A stretch of 64,000 bases of DNA from the NCBI RefSeq assembly GCF_000377205.1, contig NZ_KB897911.1, positions 41,480-105,479 of the forward strand, given 5' to 3'. The notes beneath the pieces were generated by a model that was not told the DNA's origin, ran no database searches, and saw nothing but the letters and a program-made list of their open reading frames with translations. Positions 45,599-53,275 of this stretch are shown in pieces; within the stretch, counting starts at the first letter, position 1, and each line of letters starts with the position of its first letter. This DNA comes from Thioalkalivibrio sp. ALJ3 (lineage in GTDB: Bacteria; Pseudomonadota; Gammaproteobacteria; Ectothiorhodospirales; Ectothiorhodospiraceae). A program made the translations under genes and the position numbers.

Positions 45599-46331
45599 GC
45601 TGCGTTCGTCCCGCCCAGTTCGTTCCTCGCTTGCCCTGTTCATGCTGGTCAGCATACCAGCCCTGCCAGCCGTCGCCTGGGACGCAGAGGGCTGGGAAAC
45701 CAGCATCGAGCTCGGGGCCTCCAAGACCACCGGCAACACCGATTCCACCAAGGCCCACGCGCGCTTCCGTTCGCAGCACACGAGCGAGGAGTGGCGTAAC
45801 CGCCTGCGTCTGGACGGCTACTACCACGAGGAGGATGACGACACCACGGGGGAGCGCTATGTCGGGAGTTACCAACTGGATCGCAAGCTGGGTGAGCATG
45901 ACTATCTGTTCGGTGCGGCGCGCTACGAGCGCGACCGATTCAGCAGCTATGTGTATCAGGGCTCGTTGACCACCGGTTATGGTCGTCGCCTGGTGGATCG
46001 CGAAACGGTCAAGCTGGATGCCGAAGCCGGCGGGGGTATGCGGCAGTATCGGAAGCGTACCGAAGGCGGCAGAGAGCGCGAGCCGGTCGCACGCTTTGGT
46101 GGCAACTTCCGTTGGGATCTCTCCGAAAACGCGCGCCTGACCGACGAGCTGCTAATCCTTTATGGTTCGGACAACACCGAGATCGAAAACATCCTTTCGC
46201 TCACCGCGGACATGACCAGTCGCCTGGCGCTACGCACCAGCTTTACGGTGAAGCACAACACCGACGTTGAACCAGGCACCGAAAACACCGACACCATCAC
46301 CGATGTCACACTGGTCTATCGCTTCCACTAA
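45597..46331 (+). CDS. DUF481 outer-membrane protein
   Basis: The 244-residue precursor has a signal peptide (SLALFMLVSIPALPAVAW) and a beta-barrel body rich in Tyr/Arg strands: GWETSIELGASKTTGNTDSTKAHARF, RYVGSYQLDRKLGEHDYLFGAARYERDRFSSY and ALRTSFTVKHNTDVEPGTENTDTITDVTLVYRFH. This is the DUF481 (YdiY-like) family, some of which are salt-induced. A strong GGGAGG site 6 bases before the ATG fixes the start. The first base of its start overlaps the divergent glcF ATG. Confidence 0.9.
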   Translation: MLRSSRPVRSSLALFMLVSIPALPAVAWDAEGWETSIELGASKTTGNTDSTKAHARFRSQHTSEEWRNRLRLDGYYHEEDDDTTGERYVGSYQLDRKLGEHDYLFGAARYERDRFSSYVYQGSLTTGYGRRLVDRETVKLDAEAGGGMRQYRKRTEGGREREPVARFGGNFRWDLSENARLTDELLILYGSDNTEIENILSLTADMTSRLALRTSFTVKHNTDVEPGTENTDTITDVTLVYRFH

Positions 46332-46385
46332 CCGGATCTTCCGCGCCCCGCGTTATCATGCGCTGATCGAATGACGGAGCACACG

Positions 46386-46691
46386 ATGGGCTACTACGAA
46401 CGCCACATCTTCTTTTGTACCAACTGTCGCGAGGACGGCAATTGCTGCGAGGACCATGGGGCGACCGAGATGCGCGCCTATGCGAAGGATCGCGCAAAGG
46501 CGATGGGAATCCACGGTAAGGGGCAGGTTCGGGTCAACACGGCTGGCTGTCTGGACCGATGCAATGAAGGGCCGATCGCCGTCGTCTACCCGGAGGGGGT
46601 CTGGTACACCTACCACGACGAGCACGATATCGACGAGATCCTCGAGGAACACCTGAAGAACGGGCGGGTTGTCGCGCGTTTGCAGATCTGA
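46386..46691 (+). CDS. Thioredoxin-like [2Fe-2S] ferredoxin
   Basis: The 101-residue protein begins MGYYERHIFFCTNCREDGNCCEDHG and has VRVNTAGCLDRCNEGPIAVVYPEGVWYTY. Cys in FFCTN, CCED and the GCLDRC pair supply the four ligands of a [2Fe-2S] cluster in the thioredoxin-like ferredoxin (Shethna/NuoE-like) fold. ATG 46386 has GGAG upstream and matches the family start; an upstream ATG at 46371 adds five residues. Its partner is unknown. Confidence 0.92.
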   Translation: MGYYERHIFFCTNCREDGNCCEDHGATEMRAYAKDRAKAMGIHGKGQVRVNTAGCLDRCNEGPIAVVYPEGVWYTYHDEHDIDEILEEHLKNGRVVARLQI

Positions 46692-46709
46692 CCTGCGTCG
46701 CGCATCAAC

Positions 46710-46738
46710 TTGACTTTGTGCGGACAGCTCCGGAGAAT
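46710..46738 (+). promoter_or_regulatory. Sigma70-type promoter of tRNA-Met
   Basis: TTGACT at 46710-46715 and GAGAAT at 46733-46738 are separated by 17 bases. The tRNA begins 13 bases downstream, which fits transcription start near the mature 5' end. Confidence 0.65.
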
Positions 46739-46751
46739 TCGCAGCCCGCGT

Positions 46752-46828
46752 GGCTACGTAGCTCAGCTGGTTAGAGCACATCACTCATAATGATGGGGTC
46801 CCCTGTTCGAATCAGGGCGTAGCCACCA
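46752..46828 (+). tRNA. metT: tRNA-Met (CAT), elongator type
   Basis: The 77-base cloverleaf has a 7-bp acceptor stem (ggctacg / cgtagcc), D-arm agctcagctggttagagc, anticodon CAT at 46786-46788 in a tcatcactcataatga loop region, T-loop gttcgaatc and an encoded 3' ACCA. It is almost identical to E. coli elongator tRNA-Met in the 5' half. The first acceptor pair is a Watson-Crick G-C, unlike the mismatch of initiator tRNA. A tRNA-Ile2 with lysidine is excluded by this close match. Confidence 0.97.
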
Positions 46829-46840
46829 CCGTCTTCATGA

Positions 46841-46866
46841 AAGGGCTGCCCAGGCAGCCCTTTTTT
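46841..46866 (+). terminator. Rho-independent terminator of tRNA-Met
   Basis: A perfect 10-bp stem (aagggctgcc / ggcagccctt) with a 2-base loop runs into a T tract (tttttt). It begins 13 bases after the tRNA. Confidence 0.92.
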
Positions 46867-46967
46867 CGTTCCCGGGCTGTGGGCGGGCTTGTTGCTGGTC
46901 ATCCGGGGCTCCGCTAGACTGCGCCTCGGCCGGCCCGGCTCATTGGGACCAACCTCGGACGAACTCC

Positions 46968-47177
46968 ATGAAACGTTTCGGAATCCGCATCCGCCTGCCG
47001 GAAGGCAGCACCATGTCCATGCCGCATCTGCTGGGCCCCGACTGGGAGTCCTATCGCTGGTACGACAGCGAGCAGGCGCGCGAGAAGGCATTGGCCGACA
47101 TGCAGCGCGAATTGCCGAACTACCGCAAGGGCGATCACGTCCAGCAGCTGCTCGAGCGCGTCGAACGCGAAGACTGA
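46968..47177 (+). CDS. Small protein of unknown function
   Basis: The 69-residue protein MKRFGIRIRLPEGSTMSM continues as PHLLGPDWESYRWYDSEQAREKALADMQRELPNY and ends LLERVERED. It is charged and amphipathic, with a Trp-rich centre and a helical C-terminus, no membrane segment and no cysteines. Family not recognised. It lies 210 bases before the tubulin-like GTPase gene on the same strand, so the two could be co-transcribed, but the gap is long. Codon use and base composition match its neighbours. Confidence 0.7.
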   Translation: MKRFGIRIRLPEGSTMSMPHLLGPDWESYRWYDSEQAREKALADMQRELPNYRKGDHVQQLLERVERED

Positions 47178-47387
47178 GTTTTCTGGCGCGTCGATCCGAT
47201 CGTATCGCCATCCTTTGGTATGAGTCTCCTTCCGCCGGGAGAGCCCCTTTGCCTCGTCTGAAGCACCGCCGCCGCTCATCGGCGGCCCTGTCACTCCTGT
47301 CTGGTTGAAACCCCGCGTCTGCCATGCTTTAGTGCGAGGCGCAAGGAACCAGCACTCATTCTTGGTGATTCATACAGGAGTACAGGC

Positions 47388-49619
47388 ATGTCCACATCCA
47401 GGCCCAGCGATACCGCGCCGGAGACCCCGTCCGAAGACACGGACAACGCAATGGGTGAAGGAGGGGGAGCCATGCCTGTCCGACCGCGCACGGCCATGCC
47501 GGCCGCCGGCGGCGGCCGAGCCTCGATGCGCACGACCCAGGAGCGCACGGAGCCACACTACTTTACCGAGCGCGACCTCGACCGAATCCTCGAGAATCTC
47601 GACCACCTGCGTAGCACGGTCTTCCCGCGGCTGACCAAGGGAGGCGCAGCAGACGAGCACAAGCAGCAGTGTTTCCCGTCGGTGTGTCTGATCGGTGTCG
47701 GGCGGTGTGGCTCCAATGTGGCCCTGGATGTCGCTGCTCTGGTCCACAGTGCTCGCTCGGAATACATGCGCGAGCTGGACAACGAGGAAAATGGCGGGCG
47801 CGAGAAGGAAATGCGGCCGCTGCGCTGGATTCGCAAGAGCCTGAACCTGCCGCCGTCCAATGCGGTGAAGCCGGTGTTCCTGATCGAACCGATGGTGATG
47901 CTGGGCGATCTGGACAAGGACATCGAGGGACGCATCCGCTTCTCCAGCCGTGCCGGGCAGGACAACTTCATCGACAACTACAACAAGATGAAGATCATGG
48001 ATCTGTCCGAGGTGCATGCCGGTGGGGCCGGTAACGCGCCTATCCTGGGCCAGTACCTTGCGCGCATCATCCTGAACAAGGACACCGATCAGTTTTCCAA
48101 CGAGGACTGGAAGTTCATCCACTCCTATCTGATCGACTCCTGTGGCATCAAGGCCAACCAGTCGCGGCTGTACTTCTACATCTTCAGCGCGGGCGGGGGT
48201 ACGGGCTCCGGCATGGCCTCCGAATTCGGGCTGGCGCAGCAGTACTCCTACATGCGCAAGACCTTCGACCCGAAGCTGGAAAAGCGCGACAAGGCCAATC
48301 GTGACCACTCGTTCGTGTTCGAGCCGATCTTTGCCGCCGGTATCTGCATCCTGCCGAACATCCAGGACAACCGGGTGGAGATGTCCGAGGCGCTGCACAT
48401 CAATGCCGGGCGCTTGCTGTGCAAGTATCTCGCGGAGGAATGGGACTTCTCCTACAACTTCGAGGCCGAGGAGACCCGCGATGAGGACATGATGCATCGT
48501 ATCCGTCCCTGGAACGCGATGATGCTGATCTCCAACGACATCATGCGCTACGCGGAGGAGACCGACGACGGCAATATCCGCAATGTCGACGTCAACGCCA
48601 TGGAGAAGTACGCCAACCAGTACATCTCCCAGCAGATCTTCAACATCCTGACTGCGCAGGCGGTTACCACGGACTACGACGAGGACTATTTCCGCCGCGC
48701 GGGGGTCGACATTGGCGAGACCATTCGCCTCGATGCGAACGATCTGTTCATGAGTCTTGCGGGGCCGGTCGCCGTGGCCTATGCGGAGTCCGAGGTGGCC
48801 ACTGGCGAGCACGCCCCGGTCGGGCAGGGTCCGCTGGATATCGACGATCTGTTTTATCGGTCCATCGATCTGCCGCACTTCAACAAGCAGACCGAGGCGA
48901 TCGAGGGCATCAGCCTGCTGCCGATCGATGCGCCGCGCTACCGCGAAGCCTTGAAGAAGTACAAGGAATCGAGCATGGACGCGGTCCACCTGCGCGACCT
49001 GCACTTCTTCAAGAACTGCTCGTCCATCGTCACGATCCTGTCGTTGCCGAAGGACTACAAGCTGTCCTACATGGACCTGAACCGGCTGAAGACGCACCTG
49101 AACGGGCTGTTCCCGAACACCACGCTCAAGCGTTATGCCCTGGTCATCGGGGCCTCGGCCAACCTGTCGCTGACGACCCTGGTGGTGAAGAGCCCCTGCC
49201 TGTCGGACGACTTCCTGACCCTGTTCGTGGCCTACATCAAGCGCTGCTTCGCCAATGACAAGACACGCTTCGACGACACCCTCGACCATGCGGTGCTGGA
49301 TCTGATCCGGGCGGAGGAATTCGACGAGCAGCGCGTGGACGAAATGCTCAATGAGTTCGAGAACCCGACGCGCATCCTCGATACCAACTGGTACGCGATC
49401 AAGCCGATGTACGAGAAGAAGTATCGCGAGATGTGCAGCGACGAGAAAAGCTTTGTCTCGATCAACGACATCCGTCTTAGCCGCGAGAACGTCAAACAGG
49501 CGATTCGCTACCTGCGCGAGATCTACCGCCATCGCACCAGCAAGACGCAGATCATCAGCCTGAACGATGGCAAGACCGGCACCACCGCGGCCAAGCGCCG
49601 GGCGAGCAGCAAGAAGTAG
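47388..49619 (+). CDS. Tubulin/FtsZ-superfamily GTPase, large stand-alone form
   Basis: The 743-residue protein has a disordered N-terminus (about 1-55), then a nucleotide-binding core with the tubulin/FtsZ signature: CLIGVGRCGSNVALDVA (about 100-116), T3-like VHAGGAGN (209-216) and the diagnostic IFSAGGGTGSGMASEFG (about 265-281). HINAGRLL (~338) and WNAMMLISNDIM resemble the later guanine-contacting elements. The C-terminal ~300 residues are unlike FtsZ or TubZ. The length and motifs recall the uncharacterised Tubulin_2/FtsZ-like families proposed for membrane remodelling. A canonical NxDxxE catalytic loop was not found, so polymerisation-coupled hydrolysis is unproven. CAGGAG precedes the ATG. 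Confidence 0.87.
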   Translation: MSTSRPSDTAPETPSEDTDNAMGEGGGAMPVRPRTAMPAAGGGRASMRTTQERTEPHYFTERDLDRILENLDHLRSTVFPRLTKGGAADEHKQQCFPSVCLIGVGRCGSNVALDVAALVHSARSEYMRELDNEENGGREKEMRPLRWIRKSLNLPPSNAVKPVFLIEPMVMLGDLDKDIEGRIRFSSRAGQDNFIDNYNKMKIMDLSEVHAGGAGNAPILGQYLARIILNKDTDQFSNEDWKFIHSYLIDSCGIKANQSRLYFYIFSAGGGTGSGMASEFGLAQQYSYMRKTFDPKLEKRDKANRDHSFVFEPIFAAGICILPNIQDNRVEMSEALHINAGRLLCKYLAEEWDFSYNFEAEETRDEDMMHRIRPWNAMMLISNDIMRYAEETDDGNIRNVDVNAMEKYANQYISQQIFNILTAQAVTTDYDEDYFRRAGVDIGETIRLDANDLFMSLAGPVAVAYAESEVATGEHAPVGQGPLDIDDLFYRSIDLPHFNKQTEAIEGISLLPIDAPRYREALKKYKESSMDAVHLRDLHFFKNCSSIVTILSLPKDYKLSYMDLNRLKTHLNGLFPNTTLKRYALVIGASANLSLTTLVVKSPCLSDDFLTLFVAYIKRCFANDKTRFDDTLDHAVLDLIRAEEFDEQRVDEMLNEFENPTRILDTNWYAIKPMYEKKYREMCSDEKSFVSINDIRLSRENVKQAIRYLREIYRHRTSKTQIISLNDGKTGTTAAKRRASSKK

Positions 49620-49627
49620 CGCCAAGC

Positions 49628-49658
49628 GGGTCGCCCCGGGAAGTGCCAGGGGCGACCC
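49628..49658. terminator. Hairpin between convergent genes
   Basis: A perfect 10-bp stem (gggtcgcccc / ggggcgaccc) with an 11-base loop sits between the tubulin-like gene stop (49619) and the aspartoacylase-like gene stop (49665). No T tract. Confidence 0.6.
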
Positions 49659-49664
49659 AAAGTC

Positions 49665-50678
49665 TCAGGGCAGGGCCAGCGGTTCCATCAGATAGCACAG
49701 GCAGTCCTGCGCGATCACTCGTGTGTCCAGCGTCAACATCGACGGCATCGCTGCGCGCTTGAGCCGGATCTCGTCGCCGCGGGTTTCCAGATATTCCGCT
49801 GTCACTTCGCGTCCATCCTCGGCGATCGCCACCAGTGGGCTGTCCACCTCCGGACGGATACGCACCAGTGTCGAGCGGGCCGGCAGGAGCTGGAAGTTCA
49901 GGCGGTCCAGGTCGGGTTCGAGCCGGACATCGTGCTGCGCGTCCAGCCCGGCCTGCAGCCCGGGCCGCACGCGTACCTGGGCCACGGTGTGGAAGATTTC
50001 GATGTCGCCAGCGCGCGGCGGCTGTTCCGGGAAATGATCCAGGTGCAGCACTGCGTCCAGCATCTCGCAAGCGTGCTGGATGCCCGATTCGTCATTGGGC
50101 GGGCCGCACTCCAGCGTGACCGAGGGGGCAATGCTTGCCAGGGCCATCGAGGCCACACCTCGCGGGCGCGTGAAATAGACCACCGTGCGGCTGAACAGTG
50201 CCGCCAGGTTCATGAATGCCGGATCCAGGCGGTTGATGCAGGCGTAATGCGGGTTGCGTCCGGTGTTGTTGTGCAGGTCGACCGCGGCGAACAGGCCGTG
50301 CCGCTCCAGGCGGCGGCAGACCTCGGCCAATCGATCGGCCTCCGGCGACCCCGGCTGCTCTGTGCCGGGCCAGATGCGATTGAAATCCGGCTGCTCGTCG
50401 AGGTGGCGCTGGTTGACGGCCGCGGCGCGCGGGTTGCCGATGATCAGCGTCAGTGCCCGCGGGAGGGGCTTCCCGGTGTAGTGTCGCAACAGCCGCTGGA
50501 TCGCCTGCAGGCCCACGGGCTCGTTCCCATGCAGCAGCAGGACGACTGCTACCGCCGGCGACCGTTGGCCCTCTAGGTGAATCAGGGTGGGCTCCGGTAC
50601 GCACTCGTGCAGGTTCTCCGGGGTGGTGTCGAGAAAGCCCTCGGGCAGTTCGTGCAGTTCGTGCAGGGTCGTGTTCAT
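49665..50678 (-). CDS. Succinylglutamate desuccinylase/aspartoacylase family protein
   Basis: The 337-residue zinc carboxypeptidase-fold protein has VVLLLHGNEPVGLQAI (His/Glu zinc ligands), TLIIGNPRAAAVNQRHLDEQPDFNRIWPG, and AAVDLHNNTGRNPHYACI with the second His. SVTLECGPPNDESGIQ provides the catalytic Glu. Members cleave N-acyl amino acids. It is 8 bases downstream of the GCS2-type ligase gene in a three-gene operon, so its substrate may be that ligase's product or substrate. No arginine-succinyltransferase genes are near, so AstE itself is unlikely. Confidence 0.88.
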   Translation of the reverse strand: MNTTLHELHELPEGFLDTTPENLHECVPEPTLIHLEGQRSPAVAVVLLLHGNEPVGLQAIQRLLRHYTGKPLPRALTLIIGNPRAAAVNQRHLDEQPDFNRIWPGTEQPGSPEADRLAEVCRRLERHGLFAAVDLHNNTGRNPHYACINRLDPAFMNLAALFSRTVVYFTRPRGVASMALASIAPSVTLECGPPNDESGIQHACEMLDAVLHLDHFPEQPPRAGDIEIFHTVAQVRVRPGLQAGLDAQHDVRLEPDLDRLNFQLLPARSTLVRIRPEVDSPLVAIAEDGREVTAEYLETRGDEIRLKRAAMPSMLTLDTRVIAQDCLCYLMEPLALP

Positions 50679-50686
50679 GGTTCGAA

Positions 50687-52123
50687 TCAGAGCCCCCAGG
50701 TGTGGACCGGCGAGCCGGTGTTCTGCCAGCCGCGATAGGCGCGCACGAGGCCGGCCCAGTCGCGTCCATGGCGTTCCACCCAGTCGCGTTGCCATTGCGC
50801 TCCGGTCTGCCGCGCCGCGGTGCGCGCCGCGATAATCCCGAGCAGACTGTTGGCCTCGGCCGGATCCACACCCAGGTGGTCCAGACCCGCGGCGGCCCGG
50901 GGCAGGAGCTGCCGCCGGATCAGGCGGGGGGCCGGTTCCGGCTCTGCGTGCCCCCAGCGTAGCCGGGAATCCAGCCCGTAGCGCGCGGCATTGTAGAAGT
51001 TGTCGCGTGCCTCCGAGAAGGGTGTGTCCAGTGTCCCGTCGGCCGATTCGTGAATCAGGTGCTCGGTGAGCCCCATCGCAAACGCTGTGTTCGCCAGCAT
51101 GTCGATCAGGGTCGGGCCGGCTGGCAGGCAGCGGAACTCTAGGCGCAGGTTACGTCGACCGCGTTCGTCGACACCCACGATGGGACGGTTCCAGCGCCAG
51201 ATGGTCCCGTTGTGCAGAGCTACATGACACAGTTCGCGGGGTGGCGCATCCAGCTGCGCCGGCAGCAGCACCGGAAAGTGCTCCAGGTTCTCGGTAAAGA
51301 GTTCGCCAATCGAGCGGTGCAGGTAGCCGGTGCCAAAGGTCACACGCCGGATCGGCCCGCGGGCGCTGTCGGCGAAGCCGCCGACCTCGACCGACTGCTC
51401 GAACACCGGGATACGGCTCTCGCACCACAGGTCGTGCCCGAACACAAACGGGGTGTTGCCGGCCGCAGCCAGTACGGGCGCGCTGGCCACCAGGCTCGCG
51501 TTGTAGGCGCGGTGGGCAATCGCCGGGCGGGTCTCCGTGTGGACCTGGAACGAGGTGGCCAGGGCCTCCAGCATCACGTCGCAATGAACGTGCTGCAGGT
51601 GCTCGCGACCGACGATGTCGAGCTTGAGTGGCCGTTGGGCCCGCTGTTCCAGTACGGCCGCGTTCAGGGCACGGTAACGCGCCTGGGGCGACATGTGATG
51701 CAGGCCGAGGTCCTCTGGCTGGAGGGTCGGGAGCGTGCCCGCCATCAACAACTCGGCATGCTGGTGGCGGGCGGCGCGGCGCGCCTGTCGCAGGGTCTCG
51801 TTCAATTCCGAAAAGATGGCTGCAAAACACCCGGGGCCCACACGGAAGACCGATGAGTTGAGTTCGAGGTTGAACCGCGCGAGCTCCAGAGTGGCCAGGG
51901 GGCTGTCCATGGACTCCAGGACTCCCTGATTGACGGGGAGGGGCCTCCCGGCGGTGTCGCAAAGCCAGGCTTCGATTTCGAACCCGAGCCGTGGCGGGGC
52001 TTCGGGACTATCCGCCTGTTGGTCCAGCCACTCGTGCAGCAGCGCCGTCTCACGAACCAGGGCAGTGCGAAACCGCTCGAAGTCCTGCGCGTCGAAGTGC
52101 TCGTCGGCGATCTCCTGGCCCAA
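50687..52123 (-). CDS. Glutamate-cysteine ligase family 2 (GCS2) carboxylate-amine ligase
   Basis: The 478-residue protein has LGFEIEAWLCDTAGRPLPVN, LARFNLELNSSVF, VHCDVMLEALATSFQVHTE, YNASLVASAPVLAAAGNTPFVFGHDLWCESRIPVFEQS, TFGTGYL and LEFRCLPAGPTLIDMLAN. These are the ATP/Mg carboxylate-amine ligase landmarks of the GCS2 branch, distinct from the GshA at 24.3 kb. Since a true glutamate-cysteine ligase exists in the window, this one probably joins other substrates. It is flanked in an operon by an unknown protein (2-base gap) and an aspartoacylase-like enzyme. Confidence 0.85.
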   Translation of the reverse strand: MGQEIADEHFDAQDFERFRTALVRETALLHEWLDQQADSPEAPPRLGFEIEAWLCDTAGRPLPVNQGVLESMDSPLATLELARFNLELNSSVFRVGPGCFAAIFSELNETLRQARRAARHQHAELLMAGTLPTLQPEDLGLHHMSPQARYRALNAAVLEQRAQRPLKLDIVGREHLQHVHCDVMLEALATSFQVHTETRPAIAHRAYNASLVASAPVLAAAGNTPFVFGHDLWCESRIPVFEQSVEVGGFADSARGPIRRVTFGTGYLHRSIGELFTENLEHFPVLLPAQLDAPPRELCHVALHNGTIWRWNRPIVGVDERGRRNLRLEFRCLPAGPTLIDMLANTAFAMGLTEHLIHESADGTLDTPFSEARDNFYNAARYGLDSRLRWGHAEPEPAPRLIRRQLLPRAAAGLDHLGVDPAEANSLLGIIAARTAARQTGAQWQRDWVERHGRDWAGLVRAYRGWQNTGSPVHTWGL

Positions 52124-52125
52124 GA

Positions 52126-52569
52126 TCAGTCCTCGTCCGGCGCGTCGTCGTAGAGGCTTTCGAGGAGATCGCCCCAGGCCTGTTCGTGCTTTTCGAGGAA
52201 GGTCAGTAGCACCTTGCGAAACGCCAGGTAGTCGGACTCGAAGGCCGCGAAATCCTCGCCACCGTTCAGCAGTTTCGCCGCGCGGTCGGTCTGTTGCAGG
52301 CTGTCGCGCAGGTTGAGTGCGGCGGCCATCGCCCCCTTCACGCGTTCGCGCTCGTGCGGGATCCAGGCGCGGTCGGACAGCAGCGATCGCAGGTTTTCGC
52401 CCAGCTCCAGCAGGCGTTTGCGCAGGCGTGGCACGGCACCGATGGTTCCGGTCTTCAAATCGCCCCAGACGGCATTGGTGATCAGGCGCGACCAGCGTTC
52501 ACGCAGATCGCTTGTGGTCTCTGGGTCGAACGCAAAAGAATCTTCCAGTTGTTGCGGATCGAAGGGCAT
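52126..52569 (-). CDS. Unknown helical protein, first gene of the ligase operon
   Basis: The 147-residue protein starts MPFDPQQLEDSFAFDPETTSDLRERW and is mostly helical and charged (RLRKRLLELGENLRSLL, ALNLRDSLQQTDRAAKLLNGGEDFAAFESDYLAFRKVLLTFLEKHEQAW). No cysteine motif, signal peptide or membrane segment is present and no family is recognised. It ends 2 bases before the GCS2-type ligase start, so it is translated with it. ATG 52569 chosen; an upstream frame into the divergent region is not supported. Confidence 0.75.
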   Translation of the reverse strand: MPFDPQQLEDSFAFDPETTSDLRERWSRLITNAVWGDLKTGTIGAVPRLRKRLLELGENLRSLLSDRAWIPHERERVKGAMAAALNLRDSLQQTDRAAKLLNGGEDFAAFESDYLAFRKVLLTFLEKHEQAWGDLLESLYDDAPDED

Positions 52570-52627
52570 TGGGTATCCTGAAGCTGGGGTTCGGGACACA
52601 GTCCACAAAGGGGAGGCTGTGTGGTCC

Positions 52628-52653
52628 GGAATAGCGCTGCGTTGGGTAGCGTC
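52628..52653 (+). promoter_or_regulatory. ECF-type promoter upstream of the sigma factor gene
   Basis: GGAATA at 52628-52633 and CGTC at 52650-52653 are 16 bases apart, the arrangement of RpoE/ECF promoters (GGAA-N16/17-CGTC). It lies 61 bases before the sigma factor ATG. This suggests autoregulation. Confidence 0.6.
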
Positions 52654-52714
52654 CTACAAGGTACAAGAACAAGCAAGGCCGCACGTACGGCCCTGCGGAT
52701 GGAGGAAATACAAC

Positions 52715-53275
52715 ATGGCGACCTGGTTCGCGCAGAGGCGGCTGCGTCAGAAGGTCTGTGACCTTCGACCGCAGATGTACCGCATGGCATTTGCCTGGTG
52801 TCACGACGCCGCGCTGGCCGATGACCTGGTGCAGGAAGCGATGATGAAGGCCCTGACGCGGCTGAAGTCGCTGCAGGACGAGAGCGCCCTGAAGGCCTGG
52901 GTGTTCCGCATCATGACCAACTGTTACCGGGACTGGGGGAGACGACAGAAGGACACGGTGGATGTGGACAGCATGGAGCTGCCCTGCGAGGACTGTCCGG
53001 AGATGCAGACCGAACGCAACCGGATGGTGTCGGATGTCCACCGCGCGATGGCGCAGTTAAGCGCCGACCACCGACAGGTGGTGTCGCTCGTGGACCTGGA
53101 GGGGTTTGCGTATTCGGAAGTCTCGGAGGTGCTGGACGTACCGATCGGGACGGTCATGAGCCGCCTGAGCCGGGCTCGGGCGCAGCTGAAAAAGGTGTTG
53201 TTGGAGCAGCAGGCCGACAAGGGGCAAGCGGCCGATGGACCCCATCTTCAGGTAGTGAGGAATCGGCATGGCTGA
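52715..53275 (+). CDS. ECF RNA polymerase sigma factor
   Basis: The 186-residue sigma70-family ECF factor has region 2 (MYRMAFAWCHDAALADDLVQEAMMKALTRLKSL, then ALKAWVFRIMTNCYRDWGRR) and region 4 (LSADHRQVVSLVDLEGFAYSEVSEVLDVPIGTVMSRLSRARAQLKKVL). No region 1 or 3 is present, as expected for ECF. A very strong GGAGGAAA site precedes ATG 52715. It overlaps the next gene by 8 bases, and that gene encodes a membrane anti-sigma candidate. A matching ECF promoter lies upstream. Confidence 0.94.
   Translation: MATWFAQRRLRQKVCDLRPQMYRMAFAWCHDAALADDLVQEAMMKALTRLKSLQDESALKAWVFRIMTNCYRDWGRRQKDTVDVDSMELPCEDCPEMQTERNRMVSDVHRAMAQLSADHRQVVSLVDLEGFAYSEVSEVLDVPIGTVMSRLSRARAQLKKVLLEQQADKGQAADGPHLQVVRNRHG

Noticed and set aside
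47370..49625. A 751-codon open frame antisense to the tubulin-like gene
   Set aside because: It mirrors the plus-strand gene, which has a ribosome site and recognisable GTPase motifs; the antisense translation has no family features.
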